Source: Nonomuraea sp. PA05 (lineage in GTDB: Bacteria > Actinomycetota > Actinomycetes > Streptosporangiales > Streptosporangiaceae). Taken from it: 64,000 bases of DNA. Made by a program: the position numbers and the translations under genes. How positions within the stretch are numbered: the stretch's first letter is position 1; every line of letters starts with the position of its first letter. Under the pieces are notes generated by a model that was not told the origin of the DNA, did not search any database, and saw nothing but the letters and a program-made list of their open reading frames with translations. The stretch covers positions 62,001 through 126,000 of the forward strand of contig NZ_VSEY01000001.1 in the NCBI RefSeq assembly GCF_008086045.1, read 5' to 3'. Below, in pieces: positions 18,833 to 27,397 of this stretch.

Positions 18833-18965
18833 CCGAGCGGGTATCGCGCCCGGCCTGTGTGGGTGAACGCGCCGGCCGGGTGGGGCGTGGGGGCGTTCGT
18901 GAGCGCTGTCACCGTGGTGTGGCGTGCTGCCTCGCGGGGTGAGCCGCTGTGACACAGTCGCTGTC

Positions 18966-19727
18966 ATGTTCGCGGAGATCACGTACGCCACCCGGCCCGG
19001 CTCGGCGCGGCCGAACGAGGACCTGGTGGTCGCCGGGCCGTCCTGGATCGTCGTCCTGGACGGCGCCACGGCCGCGCCGGGGGTGGACAGCGGGTGCGCG
19101 CACGACGTCGCCTGGCTGGTGGGGCGGCTCGGAGGGGCGCTGGCCGTCCGGCTGGCCCGCGGGGACGGGGCGCCGCTGGCCGAGGTGCTGGAGTCGGCCA
19201 TCGAGGAGACCCTGGCGGCGCACTCCGGCGGCTGCGACCTGGACAATCCGGATTCGCCGTCGGCGACGGTGGCCATGGTGCGGGCCGGGGAGCGCCGGGT
19301 CGAGTACCTCGTGCTGGGCGACTCCACAGTGGTGCTGTCGGAGGTGGGCGGGCAGGCCAGGGCGGTCAGCGACGACCGGCTGGAACGGCTGCCGGGCGGG
19401 CGGCCGTACAGCCTGGAGCTGGTGCGGCGGATGCGTAACGCGCCCGGCGGCTTCTGGGTGGCGGGCGCCCGGCCCGAGGCGGCCCGGCAGAGCGTGACCG
19501 GCGAGGCGGACGCCGGCGAGGTGCGCGGGGTCGGGGTGTTCACCGACGGGGTGGCGCGGCTGTGCGACTGGTACGGGTGGAGCTGGGCGTCGGTGCTCGA
19601 CGTGCTGGCGGGGCGCGGGCCCGGGGCGGTCATCGGGGCCGTCAGGGAGCTGGAGGCGGCGCGCGGGGCGGTGCGGGGCAAACAGCATGACGACGCGACG
19701 GCCGCGTGGGGGTCGCTCGGGCGCTGA
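18966..19727 (+). CDS. PP2C-like protein phosphatase family protein
   Basis: A 253-residue protein with the metal-site pattern of PP2C phosphatases in reduced form: ARPNED near the start, VVLDGATAAPG, GDSTVVL in the middle, FTDGVARL and HDDATAAW at the end. It has no membrane segment. It could be a Ser/Thr phosphatase or a pseudo-phosphatase. ATG 18966 follows GACACAGTCGCTGTC without a clear ribosome binding site, and a leaderless start is possible. The next gene starts 97 bases downstream on the same strand. Confidence 0.75.
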   Translation: MFAEITYATRPGSARPNEDLVVAGPSWIVVLDGATAAPGVDSGCAHDVAWLVGRLGGALAVRLARGDGAPLAEVLESAIEETLAAHSGGCDLDNPDSPSATVAMVRAGERRVEYLVLGDSTVVLSEVGGQARAVSDDRLERLPGGRPYSLELVRRMRNAPGGFWVAGARPEAARQSVTGEADAGEVRGVGVFTDGVARLCDWYGWSWASVLDVLAGRGPGAVIGAVRELEAARGAVRGKQHDDATAAWGSLGR

Positions 19728-19823
19728 GGCGTGGGCCGGCGGCAGCGGCAAGCCGCGCTCCGGCGGTGTATCAGGGGCTGTCTGCGCTGCTCTGGAATGG
19801 AGAGGGCGGCGGAGGGAGTGCGC

Positions 19824-22790
19824 ATGTTCGTCGGCAGGACGGCGGAGCTCGCCTCACTGCGCGCGGAACTGCGCGCGGCAGGCGGCGGATCCGCCAGGAG
19901 GGCGGTGGTCGAGGGGCCCGAGGGCATCGGCAAGACCGCGCTCATCCACCACGCGCTCGACGGGGAGGCGGGCGTGCGGGTGCTGACCGTCAGCGGCGAG
20001 GAGAGCGAGCGGGAGCTCCGGCTCGGCGTCGTACGGCAGCTCATGGACGAGGCGGCCCTGCTGAACCACGGGACGGGCGCAGGACCGTGCGGGGTGGCCG
20101 CAGAACCGGGCGGGGCGGATCCGTGCGCGGTGGATCCGTGTGCGGCGGGGCAGGCGGTGTGCGAGCTCGTCGCCCGGTTGTCCGCGCTGGAGACGCTCGC
20201 GGTGGTCGTCGATGACGCGCAGTGGGTGGACAGGGCCTCGCTGCGGGCACTGAGTTACGTGCTGCGGCGCGTCCGGGTGGGGCGGGTGCTGCTTCTGGTC
20301 GCCTGCCGGGACCTGGCCGACCCCTGGCTGCCGGACGGGCTGCGGCGGATGCTCGCCGGCGACGGCACGCTGGTCGTCACGCTCGGGGGGCTGAGCGCGT
20401 CCGAGCTGGCCGAGCTGGCCGCCGACCCGGCGCTGGCGGCCGGACGGCGGGAACGCGGCACCTACGCGTCGCCTGCGGACGCGGCGAAAGAGGCGCTGGC
20501 GGCGCTGCGCACGGACGCGCCATGCGCGGACGCGCGATCGAATGCGCTGCGGCTCGACGTGCGGGGGCTCGACGTGCGGGGGCTGGACGTGCGGGGGCTC
20601 GACGTGCGCGGCCTGGACGTTCCGGCGGGTGAGCGAGGCTCTGCCGTTCCGGCGGGTGAGCGACGCTCTGACGTTCCGGCGGACGAGCGACACCCGGACG
20701 TGACCGCGGCGGCGCGGCGGTTGCGCGAGCACACGCTGGGCAACCCGCTGCACGCCCGCGCCCTCCTGACCATCCTGCCCCCCGCCGCCATGGCGGACCC
20801 GGGCGTGCGCCTACCGGCTCCCGAGACCTACCGGCGCCCCTTCGCCGCCAGCCTGCACGCGTGCGCCCCCGCCACCCACCGCCTCGTCGCGGCCTGCGCC
20901 GTCCTGGGCGGGCGCTGCCCGCTGCACGTGGCGGCGGCGGTGGCCACCGGGATCGACGAGCCGCTGAACACCCTGGAGGAGGCCGTCACGGCAGGCCTGC
21001 TGCGCGAGCTGCCCGGCCGCCTGATCGACTTCCCGGAACCGCTGGCCAGAGCCGCCGCCTACGACGGGATAGGCGCGGGCGCGCGGGCCCGGCTGCACCT
21101 GGCCGCCGCCAGGCTGGCCGACGACGACGGCGCGGCGCTGCGGCACCGGGCCGCCGCGGCCGACGGGCCGGACGAGGCGCTGGCCGAGGAGCTGGCGAGG
21201 TTCGCGGCCAAGGCGGCGCAGCACGGGCTGTGGCAGGAGGCCGCCGCCCACCTGGACCTGGCCGCCGGTCTCACGGAGTCGCCGGCGCGCCGCGACGAGC
21301 TGCACACGGCCGTTCTGGAACACGTCCTCATCGGGGGCGACGTGATCCGTGCGGCTGAGCTTGCCGCCGTGCGCAACGCCGACCCGCGTCCGGTGCGCCG
21401 GTACGTGCTGGGACGGCTCGCGCTGGCCGCCGGACGCTTCGACGAGGCGTCCGAGCTGCTGGCGGAGGCGTGGCGGCACACGGAGCCCGGGTTCGCCGCG
21501 GACGTGGCGGAGCAGCTGTCCTGGCTGCGGCTGGTCACGGGGAACCGCGCCGAGGCGGCGAACTGGGCACGCCTGTCGATCGAACAGCCCATCGCGGGGC
21601 CGGTCGCCAGGCCGCACGACGTGCCGGCGCTGGGCGGGGCACCCAGCGCCGGCGCGCCATCCGGCAGCCTCGCCGAAGCCGTGGCGCACCTGGCCCTCGA
21701 CGAGGCGGGCCAGGCGTGCGCCGTGCTGAAGCGGGCCGTGACCGCCGCGGGCGCGGCGGGGCTGCCGCACCACCGGCTGCTGGCCACGGCGCTGCTGGCC
21801 GTCGCCGAGCACGGGCTGGCCCGGTGGGACGAGGCCGTGGCCCATGCTGAGGCCGCTCTCGCGGAGGCGTCCGCGCTGGGGCAGCGCTGGCTGCTGCCGT
21901 GGCTGGACGCCGCCTGCGTGGCGCCGCTCGCCGCCAAGGGTGAGCATGACCGGGCTCTCGCGCATGCCGTGGCGGCCGGGACGGCTGCGCGCAGGATGCG
22001 GCACGTGGCGGGGGAGCGGCAGGCGGACCTGGCCATGGCGCTGCTCGGGGCGGCCGAGCTTCCGGCTGACGCGTGCGAGGGCGGCCTCGGGTTCGTGCCC
22101 GATCCGCGGCCCGCGCGCATCGAGGCGCTGGTCGCCGACGGGCGGCTGGAGGAGGCGGAGCGGGCGCTGGACGCCTGCGACCGGGAGGGGCGGGCCGGTG
22201 GCCGGCGCAGGCAGGCCGAGCGGGTCAGGCTCGCGGGGCTGCTGCTGGCCGCGAGGAACGTTCCAACGCAGGCGGAGGAGGCGTTCGGGCGCGCGCTGGA
22301 GCTGGCCAGGGCGAGTGGACGCTTGCGGGAGGAGGCCCAAGCCGGTGCGGGCCCGCTCCAGGAGCCCTCCTCGGGCGGATGCCTGCTGGAGGAGGCGCGG
22401 GCGCTGCTCGATCTGGGCAGGCTGCTGCGCCGCACAGGCAGACGCAAGGCCGCGGCCGAACGGCTGGGCGCCGCACGCGCCATCTTCGCCCGGCTGGGCG
22501 CCCGCCCCCTGGTGGAGCGCTGCGCGCAGGAGCTGGAGGCGTGCGGCCTGGAGCCGCCCGCCACCGTCAGGCTGGGCCTGACCCCTCAGGAGCTCAGCAC
22601 GGCCACCCTGGTGGCGGGCGGCCTGACGAACCGCCAGATCGCCAGAGAGCTGCTCATCAGCGTCAAAACCGTCGAATACCACATCGGCAAGATCTACACG
22701 AAGCTCGGCATCGGCTCCCGGGTGGCGCTGGCCGCCAAGCTGGCCGCGTATGGTCCGGAGGTATCGTTCCCGGCCAGCGAAGCAGGCTGA
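19824..22790 (+). CDS. Large ATP-binding LuxR-family (LAL) transcriptional regulator
   Basis: A 988-residue regulator. The N-terminal AAA/STAND ATPase has Walker A GPEGIGKTAL and Walker B LAVVVDDAQW. A long helical, TPR-like middle follows, and the C-terminal LuxR helix-turn-helix (LTPQELSTATLVAGGLTNRQ, then IARELLISVKTVEYHIGKIY) ends the protein. LAL proteins usually activate metabolic or antibiotic clusters after binding a signal. ATG 19824 is chosen for its GGAGGGA site at 19811-19817. Unusually, about 50 residues after the ATPase core are two nested in-frame tandem repeats. The nearest downstream target is a terpene-synthase-like gene on the same strand. Confidence 0.9.
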   Translation: MFVGRTAELASLRAELRAAGGGSARRAVVEGPEGIGKTALIHHALDGEAGVRVLTVSGEESERELRLGVVRQLMDEAALLNHGTGAGPCGVAAEPGGADPCAVDPCAAGQAVCELVARLSALETLAVVVDDAQWVDRASLRALSYVLRRVRVGRVLLLVACRDLADPWLPDGLRRMLAGDGTLVVTLGGLSASELAELAADPALAAGRRERGTYASPADAAKEALAALRTDAPCADARSNALRLDVRGLDVRGLDVRGLDVRGLDVPAGERGSAVPAGERRSDVPADERHPDVTAAARRLREHTLGNPLHARALLTILPPAAMADPGVRLPAPETYRRPFAASLHACAPATHRLVAACAVLGGRCPLHVAAAVATGIDEPLNTLEEAVTAGLLRELPGRLIDFPEPLARAAAYDGIGAGARARLHLAAARLADDDGAALRHRAAAADGPDEALAEELARFAAKAAQHGLWQEAAAHLDLAAGLTESPARRDELHTAVLEHVLIGGDVIRAAELAAVRNADPRPVRRYVLGRLALAAGRFDEASELLAEAWRHTEPGFAADVAEQLSWLRLVTGNRAEAANWARLSIEQPIAGPVARPHDVPALGGAPSAGAPSGSLAEAVAHLALDEAGQACAVLKRAVTAAGAAGLPHHRLLATALLAVAEHGLARWDEAVAHAEAALAEASALGQRWLLPWLDAACVAPLAAKGEHDRALAHAVAAGTAARRMRHVAGERQADLAMALLGAAELPADACEGGLGFVPDPRPARIEALVADGRLEEAERALDACDREGRAGGRRRQAERVRLAGLLLAARNVPTQAEEAFGRALELARASGRLREEAQAGAGPLQEPSSGGCLLEEARALLDLGRLLRRTGRRKAAAERLGAARAIFARLGARPLVERCAQELEACGLEPPATVRLGLTPQELSTATLVAGGLTNRQIARELLISVKTVEYHIGKIYTKLGIGSRVALAAKLAAYGPEVSFPASEAG
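20553..20700 (+). repeat. Two adjacent in-frame tandem repeats in the LAL regulator
   Basis: Five 15-bp units encode LDVRG-LDVRG-LDVRG-LDVRG-LDV. They are directly followed by three 27-30 bp units encoding VPAGERGSA, VPAGERRSD and VPADERHPD. Both unit lengths preserve the frame. The repeats lie in a linker, not in the P-loop or DNA-binding domains. Confidence 0.9.
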
Positions 22791-22912
22791 TCAGCCACTC
22801 AGCTGATACCTTGATCGGCACTTCATGATCATGAAACAATTACCCCACAGCTGTGTATCCGGGTATGGGGGGACGTCGCCTATGGTCCGCGAGCCGATCG
22901 AGCGGCCCTAGG

Positions 22913-23779
22913 ATGCCGGACGACGAGCTGGACACGGCGTTCGAGCTCGGCAGGACGTGCGCACTGGCCGCCGAGTGCGGCAGGGACCTGCGGCGGTGCG
23001 CCCAGATGTACGCGGACCTGTTCCCCGACGCGGCCTTCGGCGCCGACTTCTTCAGCTCGCTCTCCCTGGCGACGGCCTTCAGCGCCCCCTGGGCCGGCGC
23101 CGACCGGCTGAAGGCCGTGAACAGGGCCGCCCTGTGGGTGACGGCCGTGGAGCGGCTCGTCGACCGCGCCGCGAACACCCGCGAGCAGGTCACCCGCCTG
23201 ACGAGGGAGTGCCTGTCGGTGGCCGAGGGGGCGGTGCCGCGTTCGGCCGTGACCCGGTTTCTCGCCGACCTGCGCGACGAGCTGGCGACCGTCGCCGACT
23301 TCGACGAGCTGCGGGGCATCTGGCGCGACCAGCTCGACCGGACGCTGGCGGGCATGGCCAGGGCCTGGGTGTGGCGTGACACGCACACGGTGCCCACGCT
23401 GCCCCGGTACGTGGACAACGCCGACAGCCGGGGCTCGTGCTTCGTCGACCTGTCGCACTGGATCTACACGGCCGACGACTGGTCCAGGGCGCACCTGGAG
23501 GAGCTGCGGGTGGTCAGCCGGCAGGTGCAGCGGTACCTGCACCTGCTCGGCGACGTCGCCTCCTACCGCAGGGACCTGAGCTGGGGCGACCTCAACGTGC
23601 TCGCGCTGGGCGTGGACGGCGCCGCGGTGGCGGCCGCGATCGCGGATCTGGCGCGGGACGCCGAGAGCCTCATCAGGCCGGTGTGCCGCCACAGCCCGCG
23701 CACGGCCTCCTACCTGCGAAGACGGCTGGGTTTTCAGGCAGGTGTCACCGGTATTTCGGACTATCAGCAGGCCACCTAA
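22913..23779 (+). CDS. Terpene synthase family protein with degenerate metal motifs
   Basis: A 288-residue all-helical protein with the overall pattern of actinobacterial class I terpene synthases: SAPWAGADRLKAVNRAALWV (about 57-76), GIWRDQLDRTLAGMARAW, YVDNADSRGSCFVDLSHWIY, and a C-terminal Tyr-containing tail. The first acidic motif reads ERLVD (80-84), where DxxxD would be expected. The NSE-type motif reads GDVASYRRD (213-221), with Gly for the usual Asn. It may be a cyclase with altered metal binding or a non-catalytic relative. ATG 22913 is preferred; GTG 22853 and ATG 22865 are in-frame alternatives. It follows the LAL regulator by 122 bases. Confidence 0.65.
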   Translation: MPDDELDTAFELGRTCALAAECGRDLRRCAQMYADLFPDAAFGADFFSSLSLATAFSAPWAGADRLKAVNRAALWVTAVERLVDRAANTREQVTRLTRECLSVAEGAVPRSAVTRFLADLRDELATVADFDELRGIWRDQLDRTLAGMARAWVWRDTHTVPTLPRYVDNADSRGSCFVDLSHWIYTADDWSRAHLEELRVVSRQVQRYLHLLGDVASYRRDLSWGDLNVLALGVDGAAVAAAIADLARDAESLIRPVCRHSPRTASYLRRRLGFQAGVTGISDYQQAT

Positions 23780-23893
23780 AGTCACCGTCTGAATGCATGA
23801 CAGACAAACTTGACTCTTGCCCTGTTAGATCCGCGAAAAACGTGGCGTGAGGCGACAAACCGTGACATTTTGTTTCTTGTAAAAGATTGCGGC

Positions 23894-23922
23894 TTGAGTG
23901 GAAAATGTGGCGTTGCTAGGGT
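23894..23922 (+). promoter_or_regulatory. Promoter giving a leaderless CvnD-type GTPase mRNA
   Basis: TTGAGT (23894-23899) and TAGGGT (23917-23922) are separated by 17 bases. The predicted start point falls on the ATG at 23929. This supports the long form of the GTPase. The region 23860-23910 is notably AT-rich for this genome. Confidence 0.55.
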
Positions 23923-23928
23923 GTCTCG

Positions 23929-24630
23929 ATGCCAGGCATGTGGAACGGCCCTCTCAGGCGAACCTTGACAGGTACCACTGACCGGCACCTCAGGGGCGGG
24001 GTCGCGCATGCGCGGGAAATGTACGGGCGGTGCTGGATGGAATTCGGTCGCTCAGACCGTTGGCGGCTGCCGACAGCGATCAAGATTTTGATCGCTGGTG
24101 GATTCGGCGCGGGCAAGACCACGATGGTCGGCGCCGTGTCCGAGACCAGGCCTCTTCGCACCGAGGAGGCGCTCACCCAGGTGGGCACCCACATCGACGA
24201 CCTGTCAGGTGTCGAGCGCAAGCTCACCACCACCGTGGCCATGGACTTCGGCCGCATCACGGTCGCCAACGACTACATGCTCTACCTGTTCGGCACCCCC
24301 GGCCAGGAGCGCTTCTTCTTCGTGTGGGACGAGCTGGCCATGGGCGCGCTGGGCGCCGTCGTGCTGGCCGACACCCGGCGGCTGGACGACTGCTTCCCGT
24401 CCGTCGACTACTTCGAGAAGCGCGAGCAGCCGTTCGTCGTGGCGCTCAACTGCTTCGACGGCGTCTCGCCCTTCACGGTCGGCGAGGTGCGCTCGGCGAT
24501 CGGCCTGGAGCCGGACATCCCGATCGTGCGTTGCGACGCCCGGCGCCGCGACTCCGGCAGGGAGGTGCTCATCACCCTGGTCGAGCACGCGATGCGCAGA
24601 GGCGCCACCCCGGTCGGGACCATGTCGTGA
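23929..24630 (+). CDS. CvnD-type (Roc/MglA-like) ATP/GTP-binding protein
   Basis: A 233-residue small GTPase of the conservon D type. The P-loop is AGGFGAGKTTMVGAVSE, followed by TTVAMDFGRIT and YLFGTPGQERFFFVWDE (switch II). The nucleotide-specificity loop is ALNCFDGV. CvnD proteins normally sit after a histidine-kinase-like CvnA, a roadblock CvnB and CvnC. Here those partners are absent and the gene is alone. I use ATG 23929, which coincides with the predicted transcription start. This adds 36 residues to the more usual start at 24037, before which no good ribosome binding site is seen. Confidence 0.85.
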   Translation: MPGMWNGPLRRTLTGTTDRHLRGGVAHAREMYGRCWMEFGRSDRWRLPTAIKILIAGGFGAGKTTMVGAVSETRPLRTEEALTQVGTHIDDLSGVERKLTTTVAMDFGRITVANDYMLYLFGTPGQERFFFVWDELAMGALGAVVLADTRRLDDCFPSVDYFEKREQPFVVALNCFDGVSPFTVGEVRSAIGLEPDIPIVRCDARRRDSGREVLITLVEHAMRRGATPVGTMS

Positions 24631-24653
24631 CCATGACCGGCTACCTTTGACCG

Positions 24654-25142
24654 ATGGAGGAGATCGACCGCCGGATCGTCACGCTGCTGGCCCGCGACGG
24701 CCGCATGAGCTTCACCGACCTGGCCAGGGAGACCGGGCTCTCCGTCTCGGCGGTGCACCAGCGCGTACGCCGCCTGGAGAAACGGGGAGTGGTGCGCGGC
24801 TACGCCGCGATCATCGACCACGACGCGGTGGGGCTGCCGCTGACCGCGTTCGTGTCGATCAAGCCGATCGACCCCGCCGCGCCCGACGACGCGCCCGAGC
24901 GGCTGGCCCATCTGGCCGCCATCGAGGCGTGTCACAGCGTGGCAGGCGACGAAAGTTACATCCTCAAGGTGCGGGTGGCCTCGCCGGCCGCGCTGGAGGA
25001 CCTGCTCCAGCAGATCAGGGCCTCGGCGAACGTCTCCACGCGCACGACGGTCGTGCTGAGCACCCCGTACGAGCACCGCGCCCCCGACGTGGAGCCCGAG
25101 GCGGTCAGCGAGCCCGCCACCGGCCCTGGCGGCGCCGCTTAG
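24654..25142 (+). CDS. Lrp/AsnC family transcriptional regulator
   Basis: A 162-residue feast/famine regulator. The N-terminal helix-turn-helix (EEIDRRIVTLLARDGRMSFT, then DLARETGLSVSAVHQRVRRL) is followed by the RAM ligand domain with GDESYILKVRVASPAALEDL. The ligand is probably an amino acid. ATG 24654 stands 7 bases after TACCTT (24642-24647), so a leaderless mRNA is possible. The last 20 residues are Pro/Ala/Glu-rich. The stop overlaps the convergent kinase gene stop by 4 bases (TTAG 25139-25142), leaving no room for a terminator between them. Confidence 0.9.
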   Translation: MEEIDRRIVTLLARDGRMSFTDLARETGLSVSAVHQRVRRLEKRGVVRGYAAIIDHDAVGLPLTAFVSIKPIDPAAPDDAPERLAHLAAIEACHSVAGDESYILKVRVASPAALEDLLQQIRASANVSTRTTVVLSTPYEHRAPDVEPEAVSEPATGPGGAA

Positions 25143-26122
25143 CCGGAAGATCGGGCTGCGTCCCCGCGATAGCGGGAGCGCAGCCGGGCCAGCGCGGCCT
25201 CCCCGGCGCCGAGGTGCTCCAGGCCCAGCAGCGCCGCTCCCGCGATCGGCGGCAGGTCCGCCACCACGAGCCGCGCCAGCGGCGCCCGCCGCCCGCACAG
25301 CTCCGCCACCAGCCCCGCCATCAGCGGATCCCCCGCCGTCAGCAGCCCGCCGCCCAGCACCACCTCCGTCGGCGTGCCCAGCAGGCCTAGCCGGCGCAGG
25401 CACACCTCGGCCAGCACCGCCACCTCCTCCGCCTGCCGCTCCACCAGCGCCCCGGCCACCGCGTCCCCGTCGCGGGCCGCCGCCAGCACGCCGGGCGACA
25501 GCTCGTGCAGGCGTCCCTCGCCGATCCGGCCGAAGTGCAGGCCCAGGACGACCTCCTCGACCGTCGCCGCGCCGAAGTGGGCGGCCACCAGCCCGGCCAG
25601 CGCGGTCGGCGCGCCCCGGCCGTCCTCGGCGCGCACCGCGTGCCACAGCGCCTCCTCGCCCAGCCCCTCACCGCCGCCCCAGTCGCCGCTGAGCCGCCCG
25701 AGGGCGGGGAAGCGGGCCACCGCGCCGGTGGGGGAGACGCCGACCGCGTTGATGCCCGCACCGCACACCACGGCCACGCCCCACGGCGCCGACGCGCCCG
25801 CCCGCAGCACCGCGAACGTGTCGTTGCGCACCACCACGTCGGCGCCCAGCCCCCGGGCGGCGAACTCCCCGGCCAGCGCCTCCTCCTCCACGGGCAGGTC
25901 GGCGCCCGCCAGGCAGGCCGACACGTGGTCGAACCCGCCGCGCGGCACCCAGACGGGCAGCGTCGCGAGCGCCGCCGCCACCACGTCCAGGGCCGCCGCG
26001 ACGCCGTCCCGCTGCGGCACGAACGCCCCCGACCGGCCGGTGGCCAGCACCTCTCCGCGCTCGGACACGACGGCCACGTCGGTCTTGCTGTTGCCGCCGT
26101 CCACGGCCAGCATCAGGCGCAT
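25139..26122 (-). CDS. BadF/BadG/BcrA-type N-acetylglucosamine kinase
   Basis: A 327-residue sugar kinase of the ASKHA fold. Phosphate 1 motif LAVDGGNSKTDVAVV, a mid-chain VVCGAGINAVGVSPTG, and the adenosine motif EVVLGGGLLTAG are intact. Family members phosphorylate GlcNAc or related sugars with ATP. ATG 26122 overlaps the GH4 stop (TGATG on the minus strand), so the two are translationally coupled. In context the kinase would phosphorylate the sugar freed by, or feed substrate to, the GH4 enzyme. Confidence 0.88.
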   Translation of the reverse strand: MRLMLAVDGGNSKTDVAVVSERGEVLATGRSGAFVPQRDGVAAALDVVAAALATLPVWVPRGGFDHVSACLAGADLPVEEEALAGEFAARGLGADVVVRNDTFAVLRAGASAPWGVAVVCGAGINAVGVSPTGAVARFPALGRLSGDWGGGEGLGEEALWHAVRAEDGRGAPTALAGLVAAHFGAATVEEVVLGLHFGRIGEGRLHELSPGVLAAARDGDAVAGALVERQAEEVAVLAEVCLRRLGLLGTPTEVVLGGGLLTAGDPLMAGLVAELCGRRAPLARLVVADLPPIAGAALLGLEHLGAGEAALARLRSRYRGDAARSSG

Positions 26123-27381
26123 CAGCCCGCCACCCACGGCAGGTGCGCCCGCCCGGCCTCCAGCAGCAGGCCCGTCAGCTCCTCGGCCGGCTCGTCCTGC
26201 CCGATCAGCGGGTGGGCGAGCAGCGCGTCCCGCACCCGGTCCGCGCCGCCGTGCAGGGCCGCCTCCAGGGCGAGCGTCTCGTACGCCGACACGTGCGCGA
26301 TCAGCCCCGCGTACAGGGGCTCCACGGGCGGCACCGGCAGCGGCGCCGCCCCGGACGCGGTGATCGAGGCCGGCACCTCGATCACCGCCTCGTCCGGCAG
26401 GAACGGCAGCGTGCCCGCGTTGCGCACGTTCACCACCTGGGCGTCGCCCCGGTCGCCGAGCAGCGAGGCGATCAGCGCCACGGCCGCCTCCGAGTAGAAC
26501 GCGCCGCCCCGCTGCGACAGCAGCTCGGGCTTGGTCACCACGGACGGGTCCGCGTACAGCTCCAGCAGCCGCTCCTCCATCCGCGCCACCTCGGCCGCCC
26601 GCGCCGGCTCCGAGCGCTGCTCGCGCACCACCGCGTCGTGGGCGTAGAAGTAGCGCAGGTAGTAGGAGGGGACGGCGCCGAGCCGACGCAGCAGCTCCGG
26701 CCGCAGGCCCAGCGTCCCGGCCAGCTCCCGGCCGTGCTCCCGCAGGAGGGCGGGCAGCACGTCGGCGCCGTCGAGGATGACCGAGCGCTCCCACGTCAGG
26801 TGGTTGAGCCCGACGTGGCCGAGCGAGACGCGCGCGGGATCGACGCCGAGCCAGGCGGCGAAGCGGCGCTGGAAACCGATGGCCACGTTGCACAGGCCGA
26901 TGGCGCGGTGCCCGGCGTCCAGCAGCGCCCTGGTGACGATGCCGACGGGGTTGGTGAAGTCGACGATCCAGGCGCGCGGCGCGACCTCGCGTACGGCCGA
27001 GGCCAGCTCCAGCACGACCGGGACCGTGCGCAGCGCCTTGGCCAGCCCGCCCGCGCCCGTCGTCTCCTGGCCGACGCAGCCGCACCGCAGCGGCAGCGTC
27101 TCGTCCACCTCGCGCGCCGCCTGCCCGCCCACTCTGAGCTGGAACAGCACCGCGCCGGCCCCCGCCGCGCCCTCGGCGACCGAGGAGGTGGCCAGCACCC
27201 GCGCCGGATGCCCGGCGTGCGCCAGCATCCGCCGCGACACGCCCGCCACCAGCTTCAGCCGCGCCGCGTCAGGGTCGATCAGCGCCAGCTCCGTCACCGG
27301 CAGCTCGTCGCGCAGCCGCGCGATCCCGTCCACCAGCTCGGGCGTGTACGTCGAACCGCCCCCGACCACCGCCAGTCTCAC
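26122..27381 (-). CDS. Family 4 glycoside hydrolase (6-phospho-beta-glucosidase type)
   Basis: A 419-residue NAD- and Mn-dependent GH4 enzyme. GH4 cleaves 6-phospho-glycosides through transient oxidation at C3. The Rossmann motif is VVGGGSTYTPELVDG, followed by CVGQETTGAGGLAKALR and IVDFTNPVGIVT. The metal ligands are Cys in LCNVAIGFQ and His in HVGLNHLTW. The sequence resembles the 6-phospho-beta-glucosidase subgroup, but exact sugar specificity cannot be read off. It is the middle gene of a ROK regulator-GH4-kinase operon with gaps of 16 bases and 0 bases. Confidence 0.92.
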   Translation of the reverse strand: MRLAVVGGGSTYTPELVDGIARLRDELPVTELALIDPDAARLKLVAGVSRRMLAHAGHPARVLATSSVAEGAAGAGAVLFQLRVGGQAAREVDETLPLRCGCVGQETTGAGGLAKALRTVPVVLELASAVREVAPRAWIVDFTNPVGIVTRALLDAGHRAIGLCNVAIGFQRRFAAWLGVDPARVSLGHVGLNHLTWERSVILDGADVLPALLREHGRELAGTLGLRPELLRRLGAVPSYYLRYFYAHDAVVREQRSEPARAAEVARMEERLLELYADPSVVTKPELLSQRGGAFYSEAAVALIASLLGDRGDAQVVNVRNAGTLPFLPDEAVIEVPASITASGAAPLPVPPVEPLYAGLIAHVSAYETLALEAALHGGADRVRDALLAHPLIGQDEPAEELTGLLLEAGRAHLPWVAG

Positions 27382-27397
27382 CCGCGCCTCCTGCCGA

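Noticed and set aside
25139..27085. A long minus-strand frame joining the kinase to sequence upstream
   Set aside because: The upstream part is an out-of-frame reading of the GH4 gene; the kinase proper begins at ATG 26122.
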